NCBI GenBank assembly: GCA_001655205.1
Contig: LPNZ01008646.1
Coordinates: forward strand, 1 to 38,578
DNA: 38,578 nucleotides
DNA from: Lenisia limosa
Taxonomy: Eukaryota > Breviatea
Direction of reading: 5' to 3'
Below the pieces are notes generated by a model that worked only from the letters and a program-made list of their open reading frames with translations, searched no databases and had not been told where the DNA came from. The position numbers and the translations under genes are program-made. Within the stretch, counting starts at the first letter, position 1, and every line of letters begins with the position of its first letter. Below are positions 22,701 through 33,213 of this stretch, piece after piece.

Positions 22701-25700
22701 CGAGGCCCTCATGTGCATGGTCCTCAAGGAGGCTGAGACTGCCAATGGTGGGAATCCGGTTGTGCCGTGTCTGGTATTATTGACTATAATGCGGACTTGT
22801 TCGTGCTGTTTAAGCTGTATTTGTATGGGTGACTGAATTACGTTACATTTTGTGCTTATCAACGACCTGCAGATGACATTTAACGGGATATAGATGAAGA
22901 GGTCTGGGACGGCCTTCGGGATGTGGTCCAGAAGTTGCCATCTCCACAGCTGCCAACCCTCATGAGAATCCTCGACTCGCTCAGGATCCTTCAGGACGCC
23001 TGTGACCATGTGGGAAAGATTCAATCTACGCTTTTCTCATAGTATACTATATCATATGATATGCTATTATAATACTATTAATCCGGTATCTTTCATCGAC
23101 TGACTGAAACCGCTGTGTTATTGATATTTAAGAGCAAATATTGGTTTTTAATTCTCTTAGGAAGATTCAATTGACAGGGCTGTTGCAACTGATGAAGAGA
23201 AGGAAGAAACCGAGGACAACAATGAAGAGAAGGAAGAAACTGAGGACAACAATGAAGAGAAGGAGGGAGAAGAGGAAGAGATGAAATTGGGAGAGAAGGA
23301 AAAGGATAAAGAAGAGACAATGAAAGCGGGAGAGGAAGAGATAATGAAGGAAGAAGAAGAGGAAAAGGAAGTGAGAGAGGAAGAGATGGAAGAAGAGGCA
23401 TCTAAGGAGAGTGACACACAAGTTGAGGACTTCGGTGTTGCGGAAACCGACAACCAAGAACCCAGTGAAACTAAAGTCATTACTGGCAAGAATGACGATG
23501 GAAACATGAAAGAAGATAATGAAGAAGAGAATTTTGTTGATGATGAGGATCTGAAGGTAGAAGACAAGGGCGAAGATGCTCAAGACAAGGCACATGACGA
23601 CAGTGACATGACCGACAGCAATGATGATGCCTATGACATGGACTGTGATGCTGCTCTCAAGGCCCTGGTCACCCCTCAGGACTGTAGCCTGAAGCAGGAA
23701 ACTGGTAATGACGTTCCTCTGGTCATGTCGGGTCCTATGGGCATTTGTAGGGGGGTAGTGTTGTCCCATTGCTTCATTTACCATGTCATTCCCTCGGTAA
23801 AAGACCTTACCGTCTAGCCGCCAGCCTGCTGAGCTCCCTCCTGGAAGACCCCATATTATCTGCCAAGGGCCTTCCAAAGGTCTTCTCCGTGCCCATTGGT
23901 AGGCATTTGTGACGTATGGGCTGCTGTTTTGCCCCTTACTGTCCAGAAACGTCCCTTGACAGTGATGGTGACTCTTGGGCCCGTGTTGTGGACGAGTGCT
24001 GCCAGACACTCGAAAACGCCTACTCGGGTATGCCAAAATAGGGTCGCAATGGGACAACATGAATAGGATGATCCGATAGTGTAGTAGTTGGCGTTGTTTG
24101 GCTTTTAATCTGTTTTCAAAAAAGTGCATGGAAAACAACACTCAAAGCTGACTTTGCAGTGCCGTCGTCGACGGCCGTCCTGTCTGCTGCCGCTGACATG
24201 ACTGCTTCCAAGGCCCTCTACGACTCAAGGTACGCCGTCCTGGGGTATGGCGAGCTATTTTGGGACGCAACCGAGTTGATGTATCAGGGCTCCCGAGGGT
24301 ATGCCGAACGCAGCAGTCAGTCTTGGCCTTCTCGCAGCCTATTGCGACGAGTTGCCTGTCGGCTTGTTCGATGGCCACATGGACAAACTCCAGGCTGCAA
24401 TGGGTATGTGGCGGCTGGTGGAGTTTCGATATGAATCTTGGAGTGTGCTGAACATTGTCGTTTTGGAATTGCGCCATCCCTTATTTTTTTGCCCAGATAT
24501 GGATGACGCTGACGCTCGGATTATTATGATGGAGGCGCGGGTGAAGGCCATGAAAAAGCCTCAGGTTTGGTCAAAACACAATGTTCAAAATGGGCACAAA
24601 TGTTACTTTTAGAACCAATGTGATATTTTCAATTGATACCACAGGGCACAACCGCTCGGAGAATCCTGAACCTTCTTGCTCACTTGGCAGAACAGGACGA
24701 CACAGGTAGGTGACATCCCCGCCTCTTGAATCGGATGTCTCACTATGCAGCCCCCGAAACGGCGCTGTCCATGGCGGGCGCTCTGCGTGCCGGCGGCTCG
24801 GAAGCTGTGGTTGCCGACAACGAGATCCTGGAAACGTTCGAACAGGTCGGTTCGGCCTCCTCTCTTCTCCAGTCCACTAGGCATTATGACACTGTAGCAA
24901 GATGAAGGTGAAGAGACGCCCGCCTTCGCTGCCATGGCCCTGGTCATGGCGCCAATGCTCAAAAGTGGCGGGGCGTGCATGTGATACGCGGTAGCTGTCT
25001 CTAATTGTGACACATTGATATTATTGGAGGATCCCTCCGGTCCGTTGTTACCTTCTGACCGGGCAGTTGACACCGGAATGGCGGCGGTGCTGCTGCAGTC
25101 GGCTCCGTTTGCCGAGCCGAGGTTCAAGAAGAAAGATGCCAAGTCCGACAAGGTGCGAATGGTGATAATATTTTCTGATATCCTCTTGGTATTGATTGTA
25201 TGCTGGGGAGGCACGCAGAAAGCTGTGTGCACAGAGTTGTCAGGCAAATGATGGGGTGAATTAATATTTATCGTACTCTAATCATTATAACCATTATAAA
25301 CGTGATGGTGTGGACGGCTTCGGCCTGATACTCTTATTTTTTCTCATTTCTACATATTGATTGTTGAGTATTTTACAATGACCCTTCTTTCAGACCACAA
25401 GCGAGGTTGGAAAAGAAAAGAAGACAAAGGAGACAAAGGAAAAGAAGGACAAGAAGAAGCGTGAAAGAAGCCGGAAGCCTCGGGAAAAGGTCTGCGATGT
25501 ACTTATGTGATTTCAACAACTTCCCTTCAGTTCGAACTGCGGTCCGAAAAAGACCGTTTAAATATCGATATTATCCAGGATTTATCGAGAGATTCGGTCT
25601 TTTTTTGGGACCGTAGGGAAGTCCTAGTTCGAACCAAGAGATAAGCCCGCAATATCTCGGTTGAAAATAACACTGATGGCTTCTAACTATTTAGAAACAG

Positions 25701-26344
25701 AAGGATCGTTCAGTCCGTGAGGAACTCTATGTGGAGGTTTGGCGGGTGAATTTGGGCATATCTAGGGATTCACTTTGGTTCGCTTCGAAAAAAGACTGAG
25801 TATCTCGATAAATCCTCGAAAGCTATCGATATTCTGACAGTCTTTTTCGAAGTAAAGTCCTCGTCATACATGACCTCAATTGGCTTCAGATTGTGTTCTC
25901 ACACCCCATAACCCTGCAGGTTGACGACGTGACTTTACGCAAGGTTGGCGGCGTCAACAAGGCCGTCCAGAGCCTGCTGGCGGACTCCGGCCTCCACTAC
26001 GACGGTTGGTGTCCAATGGGCCTGAGAGGTCTGACACCCCAGAGGAGGCGTATAATGAGATGATGGGCCACTACGATGCCGATAAAATGGATCACCTGAT
26101 CACCGGTTTGAGGATGACGTTTCCGATTCTGTCTCCTCCTCCCTTACCCCCCAGGTCCGGCCGACTCGCCGTTTGAGCAGGTTCCTGACGTGGCAGCCAT
26201 GATGCGGTTTGCCGCCGCCATCATGGCCCATCGCAAGCCCGCACCAGTCTGGGGGGGGGGGGGNNNNNNNNNNNNNNNNNNNNNNNNNNNNNNNNNNNNN
26301 NNNNNNNNNNNNNNNNNNNNNNNNNNNNNNNNNNNNNNNATATA

Positions 26345-26380
<36 letters not shown>

Positions 26381-26903
26381 ATATGCATATAGTATATACT
26401 AGTGGTATATAGCTATATAGCAATGATAAATAAAATAAGGTTTTATCTGGCCGAAGCCATCCACACAATCACTCGAGATGTTGGATTAATTGCCTATAGG
26501 AGGCTGAGGATGCCGTTGTGGCAGAAGAAGATGCCCCACAGAATGTCGAACCTATGGATGTGGGTGGAGGGGTCTCCAAATTCACACCAAATTCGAAGTT
26601 TTGTCTTTTTACGTTTTCAGGTCTGACCTCAACTCGATATTTGATACCATTTTGCCTCAACCTGTTTCTTTTAGTTGTTTCATGTAGTTTTCCCTTTCTT
26701 TTGATATGATATATTAGTTTAGGCCTCAAGAAGTAAATTGGTTTTCTGGTTTTTGTAGAGAGCATTTTTGTCACTTTCCTTGTTGTCAAAGCAGCAAGCA
26801 ATACCATCAAATGTCAAAGCCAAAGTTAACAGACGGTTTATTCCCCATATTATGTCCTCCTAGGCCTGTTAAAGATGAGAATAGTTTGCCCGAGCACATG
26901 TGA
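19741..26903 (+). CDS. Large actin-binding protein: two CH domains, coiled coil, helical repeats
   Basis: Exons 1-6 (19741-19776, 19815-19868, 20373-20439, 20615-20667, 20721-20793, 20956-21013) form CH domain 1: MGGTEWIEMQKK, TFTRWANTHLEKREQASV, DLAEGLADGVTLCHLIEII, KFSLKPKMRLHK, INNIGIAFKFIESKGIPLIG, TALGLTWILILR. Exons 8-11 (21357-21427, 21520-21598, 21815-21910, from 21959) form CH domain 2: LLAWVTGEVGYPVSNFTSN, FSDGKVMCSLCNA, DELSVMTYVSNFRKF. This is the filamin/alpha-actinin type of F-actin-binding pair. Exon 11 continues into an E/K/R-rich coiled coil to 22259. Further exons give alpha-helical repeat-like sequence (LRHASAVLTAWLGALPEDEA; PQLPTLMRILDSLRILQDAC; AAVSLGLLAAYCDELPVG; ARRILNLLAHLAEQDDT), a long acidic tract (23161-23750) and a Lys-rich tract (25396-25487). 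The gap at 26264-26339 interrupts it. The last exon I can support ends KDENSLPEHM, TGA 26901-26903. No filamin Ig or spectrin repeats are seen. Splitting into two genes near 22.3 kb cannot be excluded. Confidence 0.75.
20155..20290 (+). repeat. 34-bp tandem repeat, exactly 4 copies
   Basis: Four adjacent copies of a unit starting CCAGCTCTCATTCGATAAAG and ending TCTGACAT (starts 20155, 20189, 20223, 20257), with one or two substitutions between copies. It lies in intron 2 of the CH-domain gene and is absent from the broken inverted copy of that gene. Confidence 0.95.
20834..20948 (+). repeat. 19-bp tandem repeat, 6 copies
   Basis: Six copies of TGTTGCCTTGTTATGATGC or close variants end just before the acceptor of exon 6 of the CH-domain gene (exon starts 20956). 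The T-rich units lie where the polypyrimidine tract would be. Confidence 0.93.
25198..25266 (+). repeat. Dispersed intronic repeat, family R3, copy 2
   Basis: Near-identical to 2474-2541 (starts GTATGCTGGGGAGGCACGCA, ends GGGGTGAATTAATAT). It lies in the same intron of the CH-domain gene as an R2 copy 36 bases downstream. Confidence 0.8.
25302..25374 (+). repeat. Dispersed intronic repeat, family R2, copy 2
   Basis: Begins GTGATGGTGTGGACGGCTTC, then GGCCTGATA and a T-run with CTCATTTCTACA; matches 18138-18212 in the same orientation. R3 and R2 together may be parts of one longer element. Confidence 0.8.
25520..25636. repeat. Hairpin (MITE-like) element, copy B
   Basis: The arms ACTTCCCTTCAGTTCGAACT plus GCGGTCCGAAAAAGACCG and, at 25594-25636, CGGTCTTTTTTTGGGACCG plus TAGGGAAGTCC pair imperfectly. 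The loop (ATATCGATATTATCCAGGAT then TTATCGAGA) is the copy A loop in reverse orientation. It lies wholly inside an intron of the CH-domain gene. Confidence 0.75.
25764..25861. repeat. Hairpin (MITE-like) element, copy C
   Basis: The left arm AGGGATTCACTTTGGTTCGC with TTCGAAAAAAGACT pairs with the right arm AGTCTTTTTCGAAGTAAAGTCC. The loop contains TCTCGATAAATCCTCGAAAG then CTATCGATATT, as in copy A and in the same orientation. It occupies the next intron of the CH-domain gene, about 130 bases after copy B. Confidence 0.78.
26347..26376 (+). repeat. (GT)n microsatellite
   Basis: Fifteen GT dinucleotides directly after the gap at 26264-26339, in an intron of the CH-domain gene. Confidence 0.95.
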
Positions 26904-27064
26904 TGGTGACTCTTGCATGACTTTCTTTTTATCATATCCCTTTGTTTCCTTTCTTTTTGTTTATTTGTACTCCGATTTTCAACATCTAACAACCCAGATG
27001 ACAGATAACGAGAGCAACAGCTGCTCCAACATTGTACCGCGTTTCTTTGTTGCAAAATGGCTGC

Positions 27065-27240
27065 ATAATAAACACAACTACTGAAAGCACAACATCACAT
27101 AACATAACACATATCACATAACATACATTAACATCACATACACATCACATACACATCACACAAACATACACATCACATACATTAATATCACATACACATC
27201 ACATACATTAATATCACATACACATCACATAACTACTAAC
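27065..27240 (+). repeat. ACATCACATA-type low-complexity repeat
   Basis: Many variants of ACATCACATA and CATACATTAA follow one another between the end of the CH-domain gene and its inverted broken copy. Nothing coding is visible. Confidence 0.85.
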
Positions 27241-27278
27241 TACTCCCCAGTTGCCATGTCCATTTCAACATCAACGGG

Positions 27279-27759
27279 GGCCTACTTTGTGAAGTCTCAT
27301 TTTGGGCTTGAGTGAGAACTTTCCGATCTTGTCATTGGCTGAAGGGTGAGTGGTCAGATTTGACCAAAGTATATAAGAACAGTTTACCACAGTCGCTGTT
27401 ATGAGATCTGATTGATTTTGGACAAGACGTATAGAAAGCTAAAAGAGAACCCATGTTAAAATGCATAAAAGGATATAAACAGTGTCGTTGTTCGCACCGA
27501 TTATTTCGATGAGGTGGCAGAGCGCGACACTCAGCCAGGTCCTCCATCTGCTTTGTCAGAGGGGCAGGGATGATTATGCGAATCTTAGGAAGACAAACAC
27601 AATGAAAAAGGGAACATTGAAGGAATTCTTTGCCATTGACAACGGGACAAGCCAACTCACCATCGCCCATCATCTGCTGAACGTCTAAAGAGGTAAAACA
27701 AAGAGCACGATATGAAAACAAACCTTCTTTTGCATTTCGATCTATTCTGTGCCACCCAT
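27279..27759 (-). pseudogene. Broken inverted copy of the CH-domain gene start
   Basis: Read on the minus strand this repeats 19741-20675: start codon and ATGGGTGGCACAGAA, then the exon 2 start ACGTTCAGCAGATG, exon 3 (CAGATGGAGGACCTGGCTGA), the following intron, and exon 4 to CACAAAGTAGGCC. It is disabled in several places. Codon 6 is TAG instead of TGG (Trp). Exon 2 has a three-base insertion that brings in a TGA. Exon 3 lacks 14 bases (GGCCTGGCTGACGG), shifting the frame. The second intron differs completely from the intact gene and lacks its 34-bp repeats. The copy stops in the intron after exon 4, so CH domain 2 is absent. High similarity in both exon and intron indicates a fairly recent segmental duplication in inverted orientation, about 7 kb away. 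Confidence 0.9.
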
Positions 27760-27999
27760 GTTGCTTCAAAGGGAAGGTAAGTGGCTGAAACACAAAACTA
27801 CTCTATTAGAAAATGACAAGGCAAGCCGAGTTATTTGAGTGGCCCGCCTGAAACTTATTTCTCGTTTAAATTCTATCATTATTAGCCTAAAGAAGAAAGG
27901 AAAGACCCCAAAGAGGAAATCCTGAAAGCAGAATGCTGTACCAGTATTTATACATTTATAAGTTTGGGCCAGCCCACAAAATGGCCCTACTAGCCAAAA
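27760..27999. other. Short intergenic stretch
   Basis: Between the pseudogene and the LRR gene, nothing is supported except the 5' flank of the plus-strand gene. Confidence 0.5.
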
Positions 28000-30900
28000 A
28001 TGGAGAACCCAGATGATGGGGATGATGTATTTGGATCATTTGGTGAAGGAGTACAGGGAGACACGATTGTAACAAAGGTAAATCTCAACACACTGACCTC
28101 CCCTCATCCCCCTCTTGGAGTTTATACCTAGTTACAACAACAAAGTAGTAAATTATTCATTATCGCAGACCTTTGGACACCGCTACCTCAACGCTACTGA
28201 GCATGTCAACACCAGGATCGCGGAGCTTCGACTTGGCACGGATGTCAAATCCCTCGACCTCACCTTTGAGAACCTGACTGATGGCGATAGTGTGGAGCTC
28301 GCCCGGGGTGGGGGGGGGGAGGGTAAGGGNNNNNNNNNNNNNNNNNNNNNNNNNNNNNNNNNNNNNNNNNNNNNNNNNNNNNNNNNNNNNNNNNNNNNNN
28401 NNNNNNNNNNNNNNNNNNNNNNNNNNNNNNNNNNNNNNNNNCATAGTAATAATATTTGGAGAAATGGGTTTTTTATTTCTAGCTGGTTTCTGTTCCCTCT
28501 TGTATTTTCACCTTTGTTTTGCGTTGGAAGTTTTAAGCACCCTGAACAACAGAGCAGTGCACAAACTTGACCCAGCAGGACTGGTCACAACGAATTCTTT
28601 GGAAGAGCTCGTGTTGGACTGGTGCATGATGACGGCTGATAGTGCCACTGTGTTTGCTAAGGGTCTTGAAGCGTGTCCTTCTATCAAGGTCTGCTGACGG
28701 TACAATGAGATGTCTTCATACGTTGAGCATACTGCAAAATTTGAATATGTGTACGTTCATATCATATACTATATCATATGATATTTTGCACTTGAAATGC
28801 AGATAACCTTTTGCCTTTTCCCATTTGAAATAGTATGTCTATATATAGGTATATCTAGATATATATATATATGTACATATTATAATATACTTCATTGTTA
28901 TATGATATGATATATATATCATATAGCATATCATTTTGTATTTATTTTATAAGTGTTACAAGTCAATAGAAAGTTGTGCCTAATAGAGGGGAATACAGGA
29001 TCGGTTTTGCATTGCTCTTCTCATTGTGAGTTTTTACTAACATTTTGCAAAACTACAAAGGTGCTAACAACCAGGTTCTTCGCCTGGGGTGGACAAGATT
29101 GGACACTAAGGCAATACAGGCCATTTGCGAGGCTCTCTCTTTTCCTGGTGAGGATAAAACAGCATCTTGACATTTGGGAATCATGACTTCCGCGGGGATT
29201 CACGCAGTGTGAAAGTGAATCTGCCCTTATGTGTCTCTAGGATGCCAGCTTGAGGCCCTGCATTTGAACTCCGCCAATTTGTCACCTCTTGCTCTTCATG
29301 CTGTCTTTTCATGTTGGTTTCTTTCCCTATTCAGGCCACATATCAGCTCTCACCTTATTCTTATTACCCACTTCCCACCACAGGTGTACGAAACCTTGCC
29401 CATCTTCACACATTGGATTTGTCGCATAATCGAATACCAGAAGACCTTTGGCCATCTGTTAGTTGTTGCCTTACAATAATATTGAAAAATTGTTTTGCTG
29501 TTGTGCCATCTTATGATGAATCGCAGTAAAAAGATACAAATATCATATACACTGACCTGGATAAGTGTTGACCGATTTGCTCTCTGATTTCCCAAGTAAA
29601 ATCGTTCAAGACTTATCCCTGTCACTGTACAAATACATACAATTAGTCAACCTAATTTGATGTGTTTGATGAGTGTGACGTTTCACCAAACAGGCTATGT
29701 TTGAACTCGGCCATGTCACAGGCCTGACGTCGCTGAACTTATCCGACACGGGTATGACTGAGGATGTGGTCTCGTTCGTCGCGTCGGCCGTCAGCAATTT
29801 GGAACATTTGAGGGTCCTCTCCTTGTCAAAGAACGCTATTGGTGGGTCTCGTCTTTGCCTCAAGTATCACTCAGTACAGTGCATGGTATATCATTGTGTC
29901 ATAATTTGTTTTTATTTATTTTCATCTTATACTTGTTCACACTGAATAGGGGATGATGGATTGGAGTGTCTCTCGGCCCCCATAGCATGGTCAGCAGCTC
30001 TAACGCATCTGAACTTGGGAGAGACTGAGGCCACTGGGCGAGGCTTCTTGAAATGGGGGGTGGCCATCTTGTCGGGATGTGAGGTCAATGTTTGTGGGGT
30101 TTCTTTCTCTAATTATTACCAAGATATTTGTTTTACACAGGTGAAGATCCCTTTTACCAAGTAGAAAGACACCTTCGGTAGTGATGTCTCCCAAATTTCC
30201 GCCGTTTTACCACTATTACCCTCTCCATCGAAACCTTATGGTGGTCTCTCCCATCTTGGACTTGGTATGCGTTCATCCCTCCAAGCCAGAATACTACACA
30301 CAATATAGTATATAGTGTATCCATACAGTATCTAAGAAGAGGAGAAAAGGGTATTGGACTCGGATTTCTCCTTCACTCTGTAGCTGGTAACCAAGATTTT
30401 GGGACGAGTGGCATCAAAGCCATTTTAGCTACCTTTTTGGGCCTGAAGAAAAGTAATCGACGGTTTGCACTCTGAAGCTATTACGAAATATGAAGCTATT
30501 ATGGTATTTTTTAGTTTGTTATATTAAAATCTTGCCTGAAGTGTAAATCTTCAAGTGGTTGTATATTTGGACTTTACACTGTCATGATTTTACCTCCCTA
30601 GTCCTTTGGTCAGTTTGGACTTGGCATGTTGTGGGATTGGTGATGCTGGAAGCGCACCGTTGCTCCAACTCGTGGTATGGGGTGACCTATTGATTGGAGA
30701 GTGGAAATGGGTCTTTCCTTGCTCAATCATTCAGTCGAACTCTTTCCTCTCCCGAATCAACCTTGCAAGCAACGGATTCTCGTCATCAAGCTTCCCAGCT
30801 CTAAGTGTGTGATTTGTATTGCGTTAGTTCATTTGAGAATCCTCTGGCTCAATAGGCTGTATGTTTTCAAGTGCCGTCGAATAGAATAGCTTTGTTTTTT

Positions 30901-32821
30901 GGACTTTATACGGATCAGATATTCCATGCTGTATCTCTCATTTCCAAATTCCGAACATATTGAGTCAATGGTTGTCTCCTTCTTCTCTTGCTGTAGAAGC
31001 GACTGGCCTGGACTTTGTTTGTTTTGTTGTTATCAACCCTCATGTGTTACCAGCTAACAGAGTTGATTTGGGATTTTTTTTCATAAATTGTCCAATTTTA
31101 CTCCCCTCCCCCCAGCCAACCTGCTCCTCTGCAACCACGTGACCACCCTGTCACTGGAGGGGAACGCTCTCCTTCCCTCCGATGATGAGGAGCTACGGAA
31201 CCTTGTTGACTTCTTTGCAGCCGAGGAGGCCGGGAAAAGTTGGTGGATCCTTTCCTCATTTAATCATGCTGCGATGTGTAAGAGTTGTATTATACAGATG
31301 GATATTATATGTTTCCTGTTCTGTATTCGACAAAACTGCTGTAAACCATGATGCCCCCCCCCCCCCNNNNNNNNNNNNNNNNNNNNNNNNNNNNNNNNNN
31401 NNNNNNNNNNNNNNNNNNNNNNNNNNNNNNNNNNNNNNNNNNNNNNNNNNNNNNNNNNCCGTGACACTGGTGGGTTTTGGGTTACATCGTGAAGTGTCGT
31501 GATGGTTGGCTGACCTTCAGAACAAAAAGAATCTGATATACAGTAGTGTGTTTAATGATAGTTTTATTTCAGTTAAAGAGGGACGCAAACAATGATAGCA
31601 ACATAGTTATCCCTTTGTAATTTCGTAAATTAGAAAACATTGTGAAATAAAACAACACGTTATCAGATACAAAACCTCAGTAACAAGTGAAATAAAAATG
31701 ATGGGCAATGCCGTTTTGCTATTAAGGAAAAAACTTTTTCCTATTCCTCATGTCGTGATGTTCACTTCTCAATTGAACAGCAAAAATTAATATGTGATCA
31801 CACTTTTGAGATTGATATGATATTAAGAATCAATAATGAAACGCATATCTTGTGCTTTTTTGTGATATTCGGTGTTTTACCTCCTGTCGCGAGATTGTAC
31901 TAACCCGAGTTCAGCTCCTGACGGGGGTATTTCCTTCGGGTACGGACTTGAGGCCTCTTGTGGACTCTCTCAAGGTCGTCAATATGACATACACCCAGGT
32001 TGGATGAGGAAAGGTAACATCACACTTTCCAGCATATGAAAGTTGTAGCATTTAACGGGAGATAAATATTGTTGAGAAGTTTTTCTTTAACATTCCATTT
32101 CCTTCCCCAAATCTTCCATCACCCCCAGGCCCCGCCCACGCTATTCAGTGTGGCGGCGGCGCAACTCAGCCCCCATGCCGANNNNNNNNNNNNNNNNNNN
32201 NNNNNNNNNNNNNNNNNNNNNNNNNNNNNNNNNNNNNNNNNNNNNNCCCGGTCCGCTCCAGGCCTTCGTGGCCAGTGTCAAGGTATTCCGACTTTTGGGT
32301 AGGGCTTCACTTCGGTAAGAAAAAGACCGGTTAAGATTGATCGAGCTTTTTCGAACCGAAGTGAAGCCCTACGGACTTAAAGAGTTTCGGTAAATCCATC
32401 CAAACGCTCAAGAAAGAAAGTCACTCTCATAGTCTTGCCCTGTGTGCGAACGGAAATTCTTCACCATCCCTCCACGCTTCATGTCCGAGTCCGTAATGTG
32501 GGTGGTGTTGAGGGGCTTTTTCGTGCTTTCTTCGGGTTTAAATAAGTGAATAGGATATGAAGCTATATGATTTGAGGTATGTGATGGTGTGGACGNNNNN
32601 NNNNNNNNNNNNNNNNNNNNNNNNNNNNNNNNNNNNNNNNNNNNNNNNNNNNNNNNNNNNNNNNNNNNNNNNNNNNNNNNNNNNNNNNNNNTACAGAGAT
32701 ACCAAGAAATGTCTATATTTGGTCTTTTTATGACCCATTTCAGTTCCGAGAGCCCCTCGGTCCTCTTTGACGAGTTGGACAACCTGGCTGCTTCCATCCC
32801 CCCGGTCATCAACTCAAGTTG
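28000..32821 (+). CDS. Leucine-rich-repeat protein (ribonuclease-inhibitor type)
   Basis: The start is MENPDDGDDVFGSFGEG (28000). Successive exons carry LRR units of the longer RI-like kind: VKSLDLTFENLTDGDSVELA, SLEELVLDWCMMTADSATVF, NNQVLRLGWTRLDTKAIQAI, LEALHLNSANLSPLALHAVF, LAHLHTLDLSHNRIPEDLW, LTSLNLSDTGMTEDVVSFVA, LRVLSLSKNAIG, LTHLNLGETEATGRGF, LVSLDLACCGIGDAGSAPLL, LSRINLASNGFSSSSFPAL, and VTTLSLEGNALLPSDDEELR. A C-terminal part follows (FPSGTDLRPLVDSLKVV; SPSVLFDELDNLAASIPPV) with a TGA at 32819-32821. LRR arrays bind proteins; the partner is unknown. Several exons lie in or beside gaps (28330-28441, 31367-31458, 32182-32246, 32596-32691). A donor (CTCAA|gttgaa) just before the stop would let the gene run on into the next entry, so the end is uncertain. 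Confidence 0.75.
32301..32372. repeat. Hairpin (MITE-like) element, copy D
   Basis: The arms TAGGGCTTCACTTCGGT and ACCGAAGTGAAGCCCTA are perfect reverse complements, continuing into AAAAAGACCGG and AGCTTTTTCGA. The loop is short and lacks the CGATAAATCC segment. It lies in the intron after the VASVK exon of the LRR gene. This is the best-preserved pair of ends in the window. Confidence 0.88.
32581..32595 (+). repeat. Dispersed repeat, family R2, copy 3 (cut by gap)
   Basis: GTGATGGTGTGGACG matches the first 15 bases of R2 exactly and then runs into the gap 32596-32691. The gap probably covers the rest of a repeat copy. Confidence 0.65.
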
Positions 32822-33213
32822 AAGGGGGTAGACTTGTTCTCCTTATTCTAATTTCTCTTAGACAAATAATATTCATGACTTATACAAAACTAATTGCTGT
32901 CTTCTATAATTCATGACTTATATACTACTTTCTGTCTTTTATAATTCATAACTGATATTATACTAATTGCTGTCTTTTTCTTTTTTAACCCCCGCATGGC
33001 GAAATGACAAAAGAGCGGTTCTTTGCTTCACACATCCCGCACCACCCGTTGGAGTGATGGGATGCGGCGGTGNNNNNNNNNNNNNNNNNNNNNNNNNNNN
33101 NNNNNNNNNNNNNNNNNNNNNNNNNNNNNNNNNNNNNNNNNNNNNNNNNNNNNNNNNNNNNNNNNNNNNNNNNNNNNNNNNNNNNNNNNNNNNNNNNNNN
33201 NNNNNNNNNNNNN

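Noticed and set aside
23157-24141. 324-residue minus-strand open frame that looks membrane-like
   Set aside because: It runs antisense to the acidic Glu/Asp tract and neighbouring introns; the apparent hydrophobicity comes from the complement of Glu/Lys codons.
27332-27793. 153-residue minus-strand frame as a separate real gene
   Set aside because: It reads through the broken CH-domain copy in a mixture of frames and includes former intron; no independent coding support.
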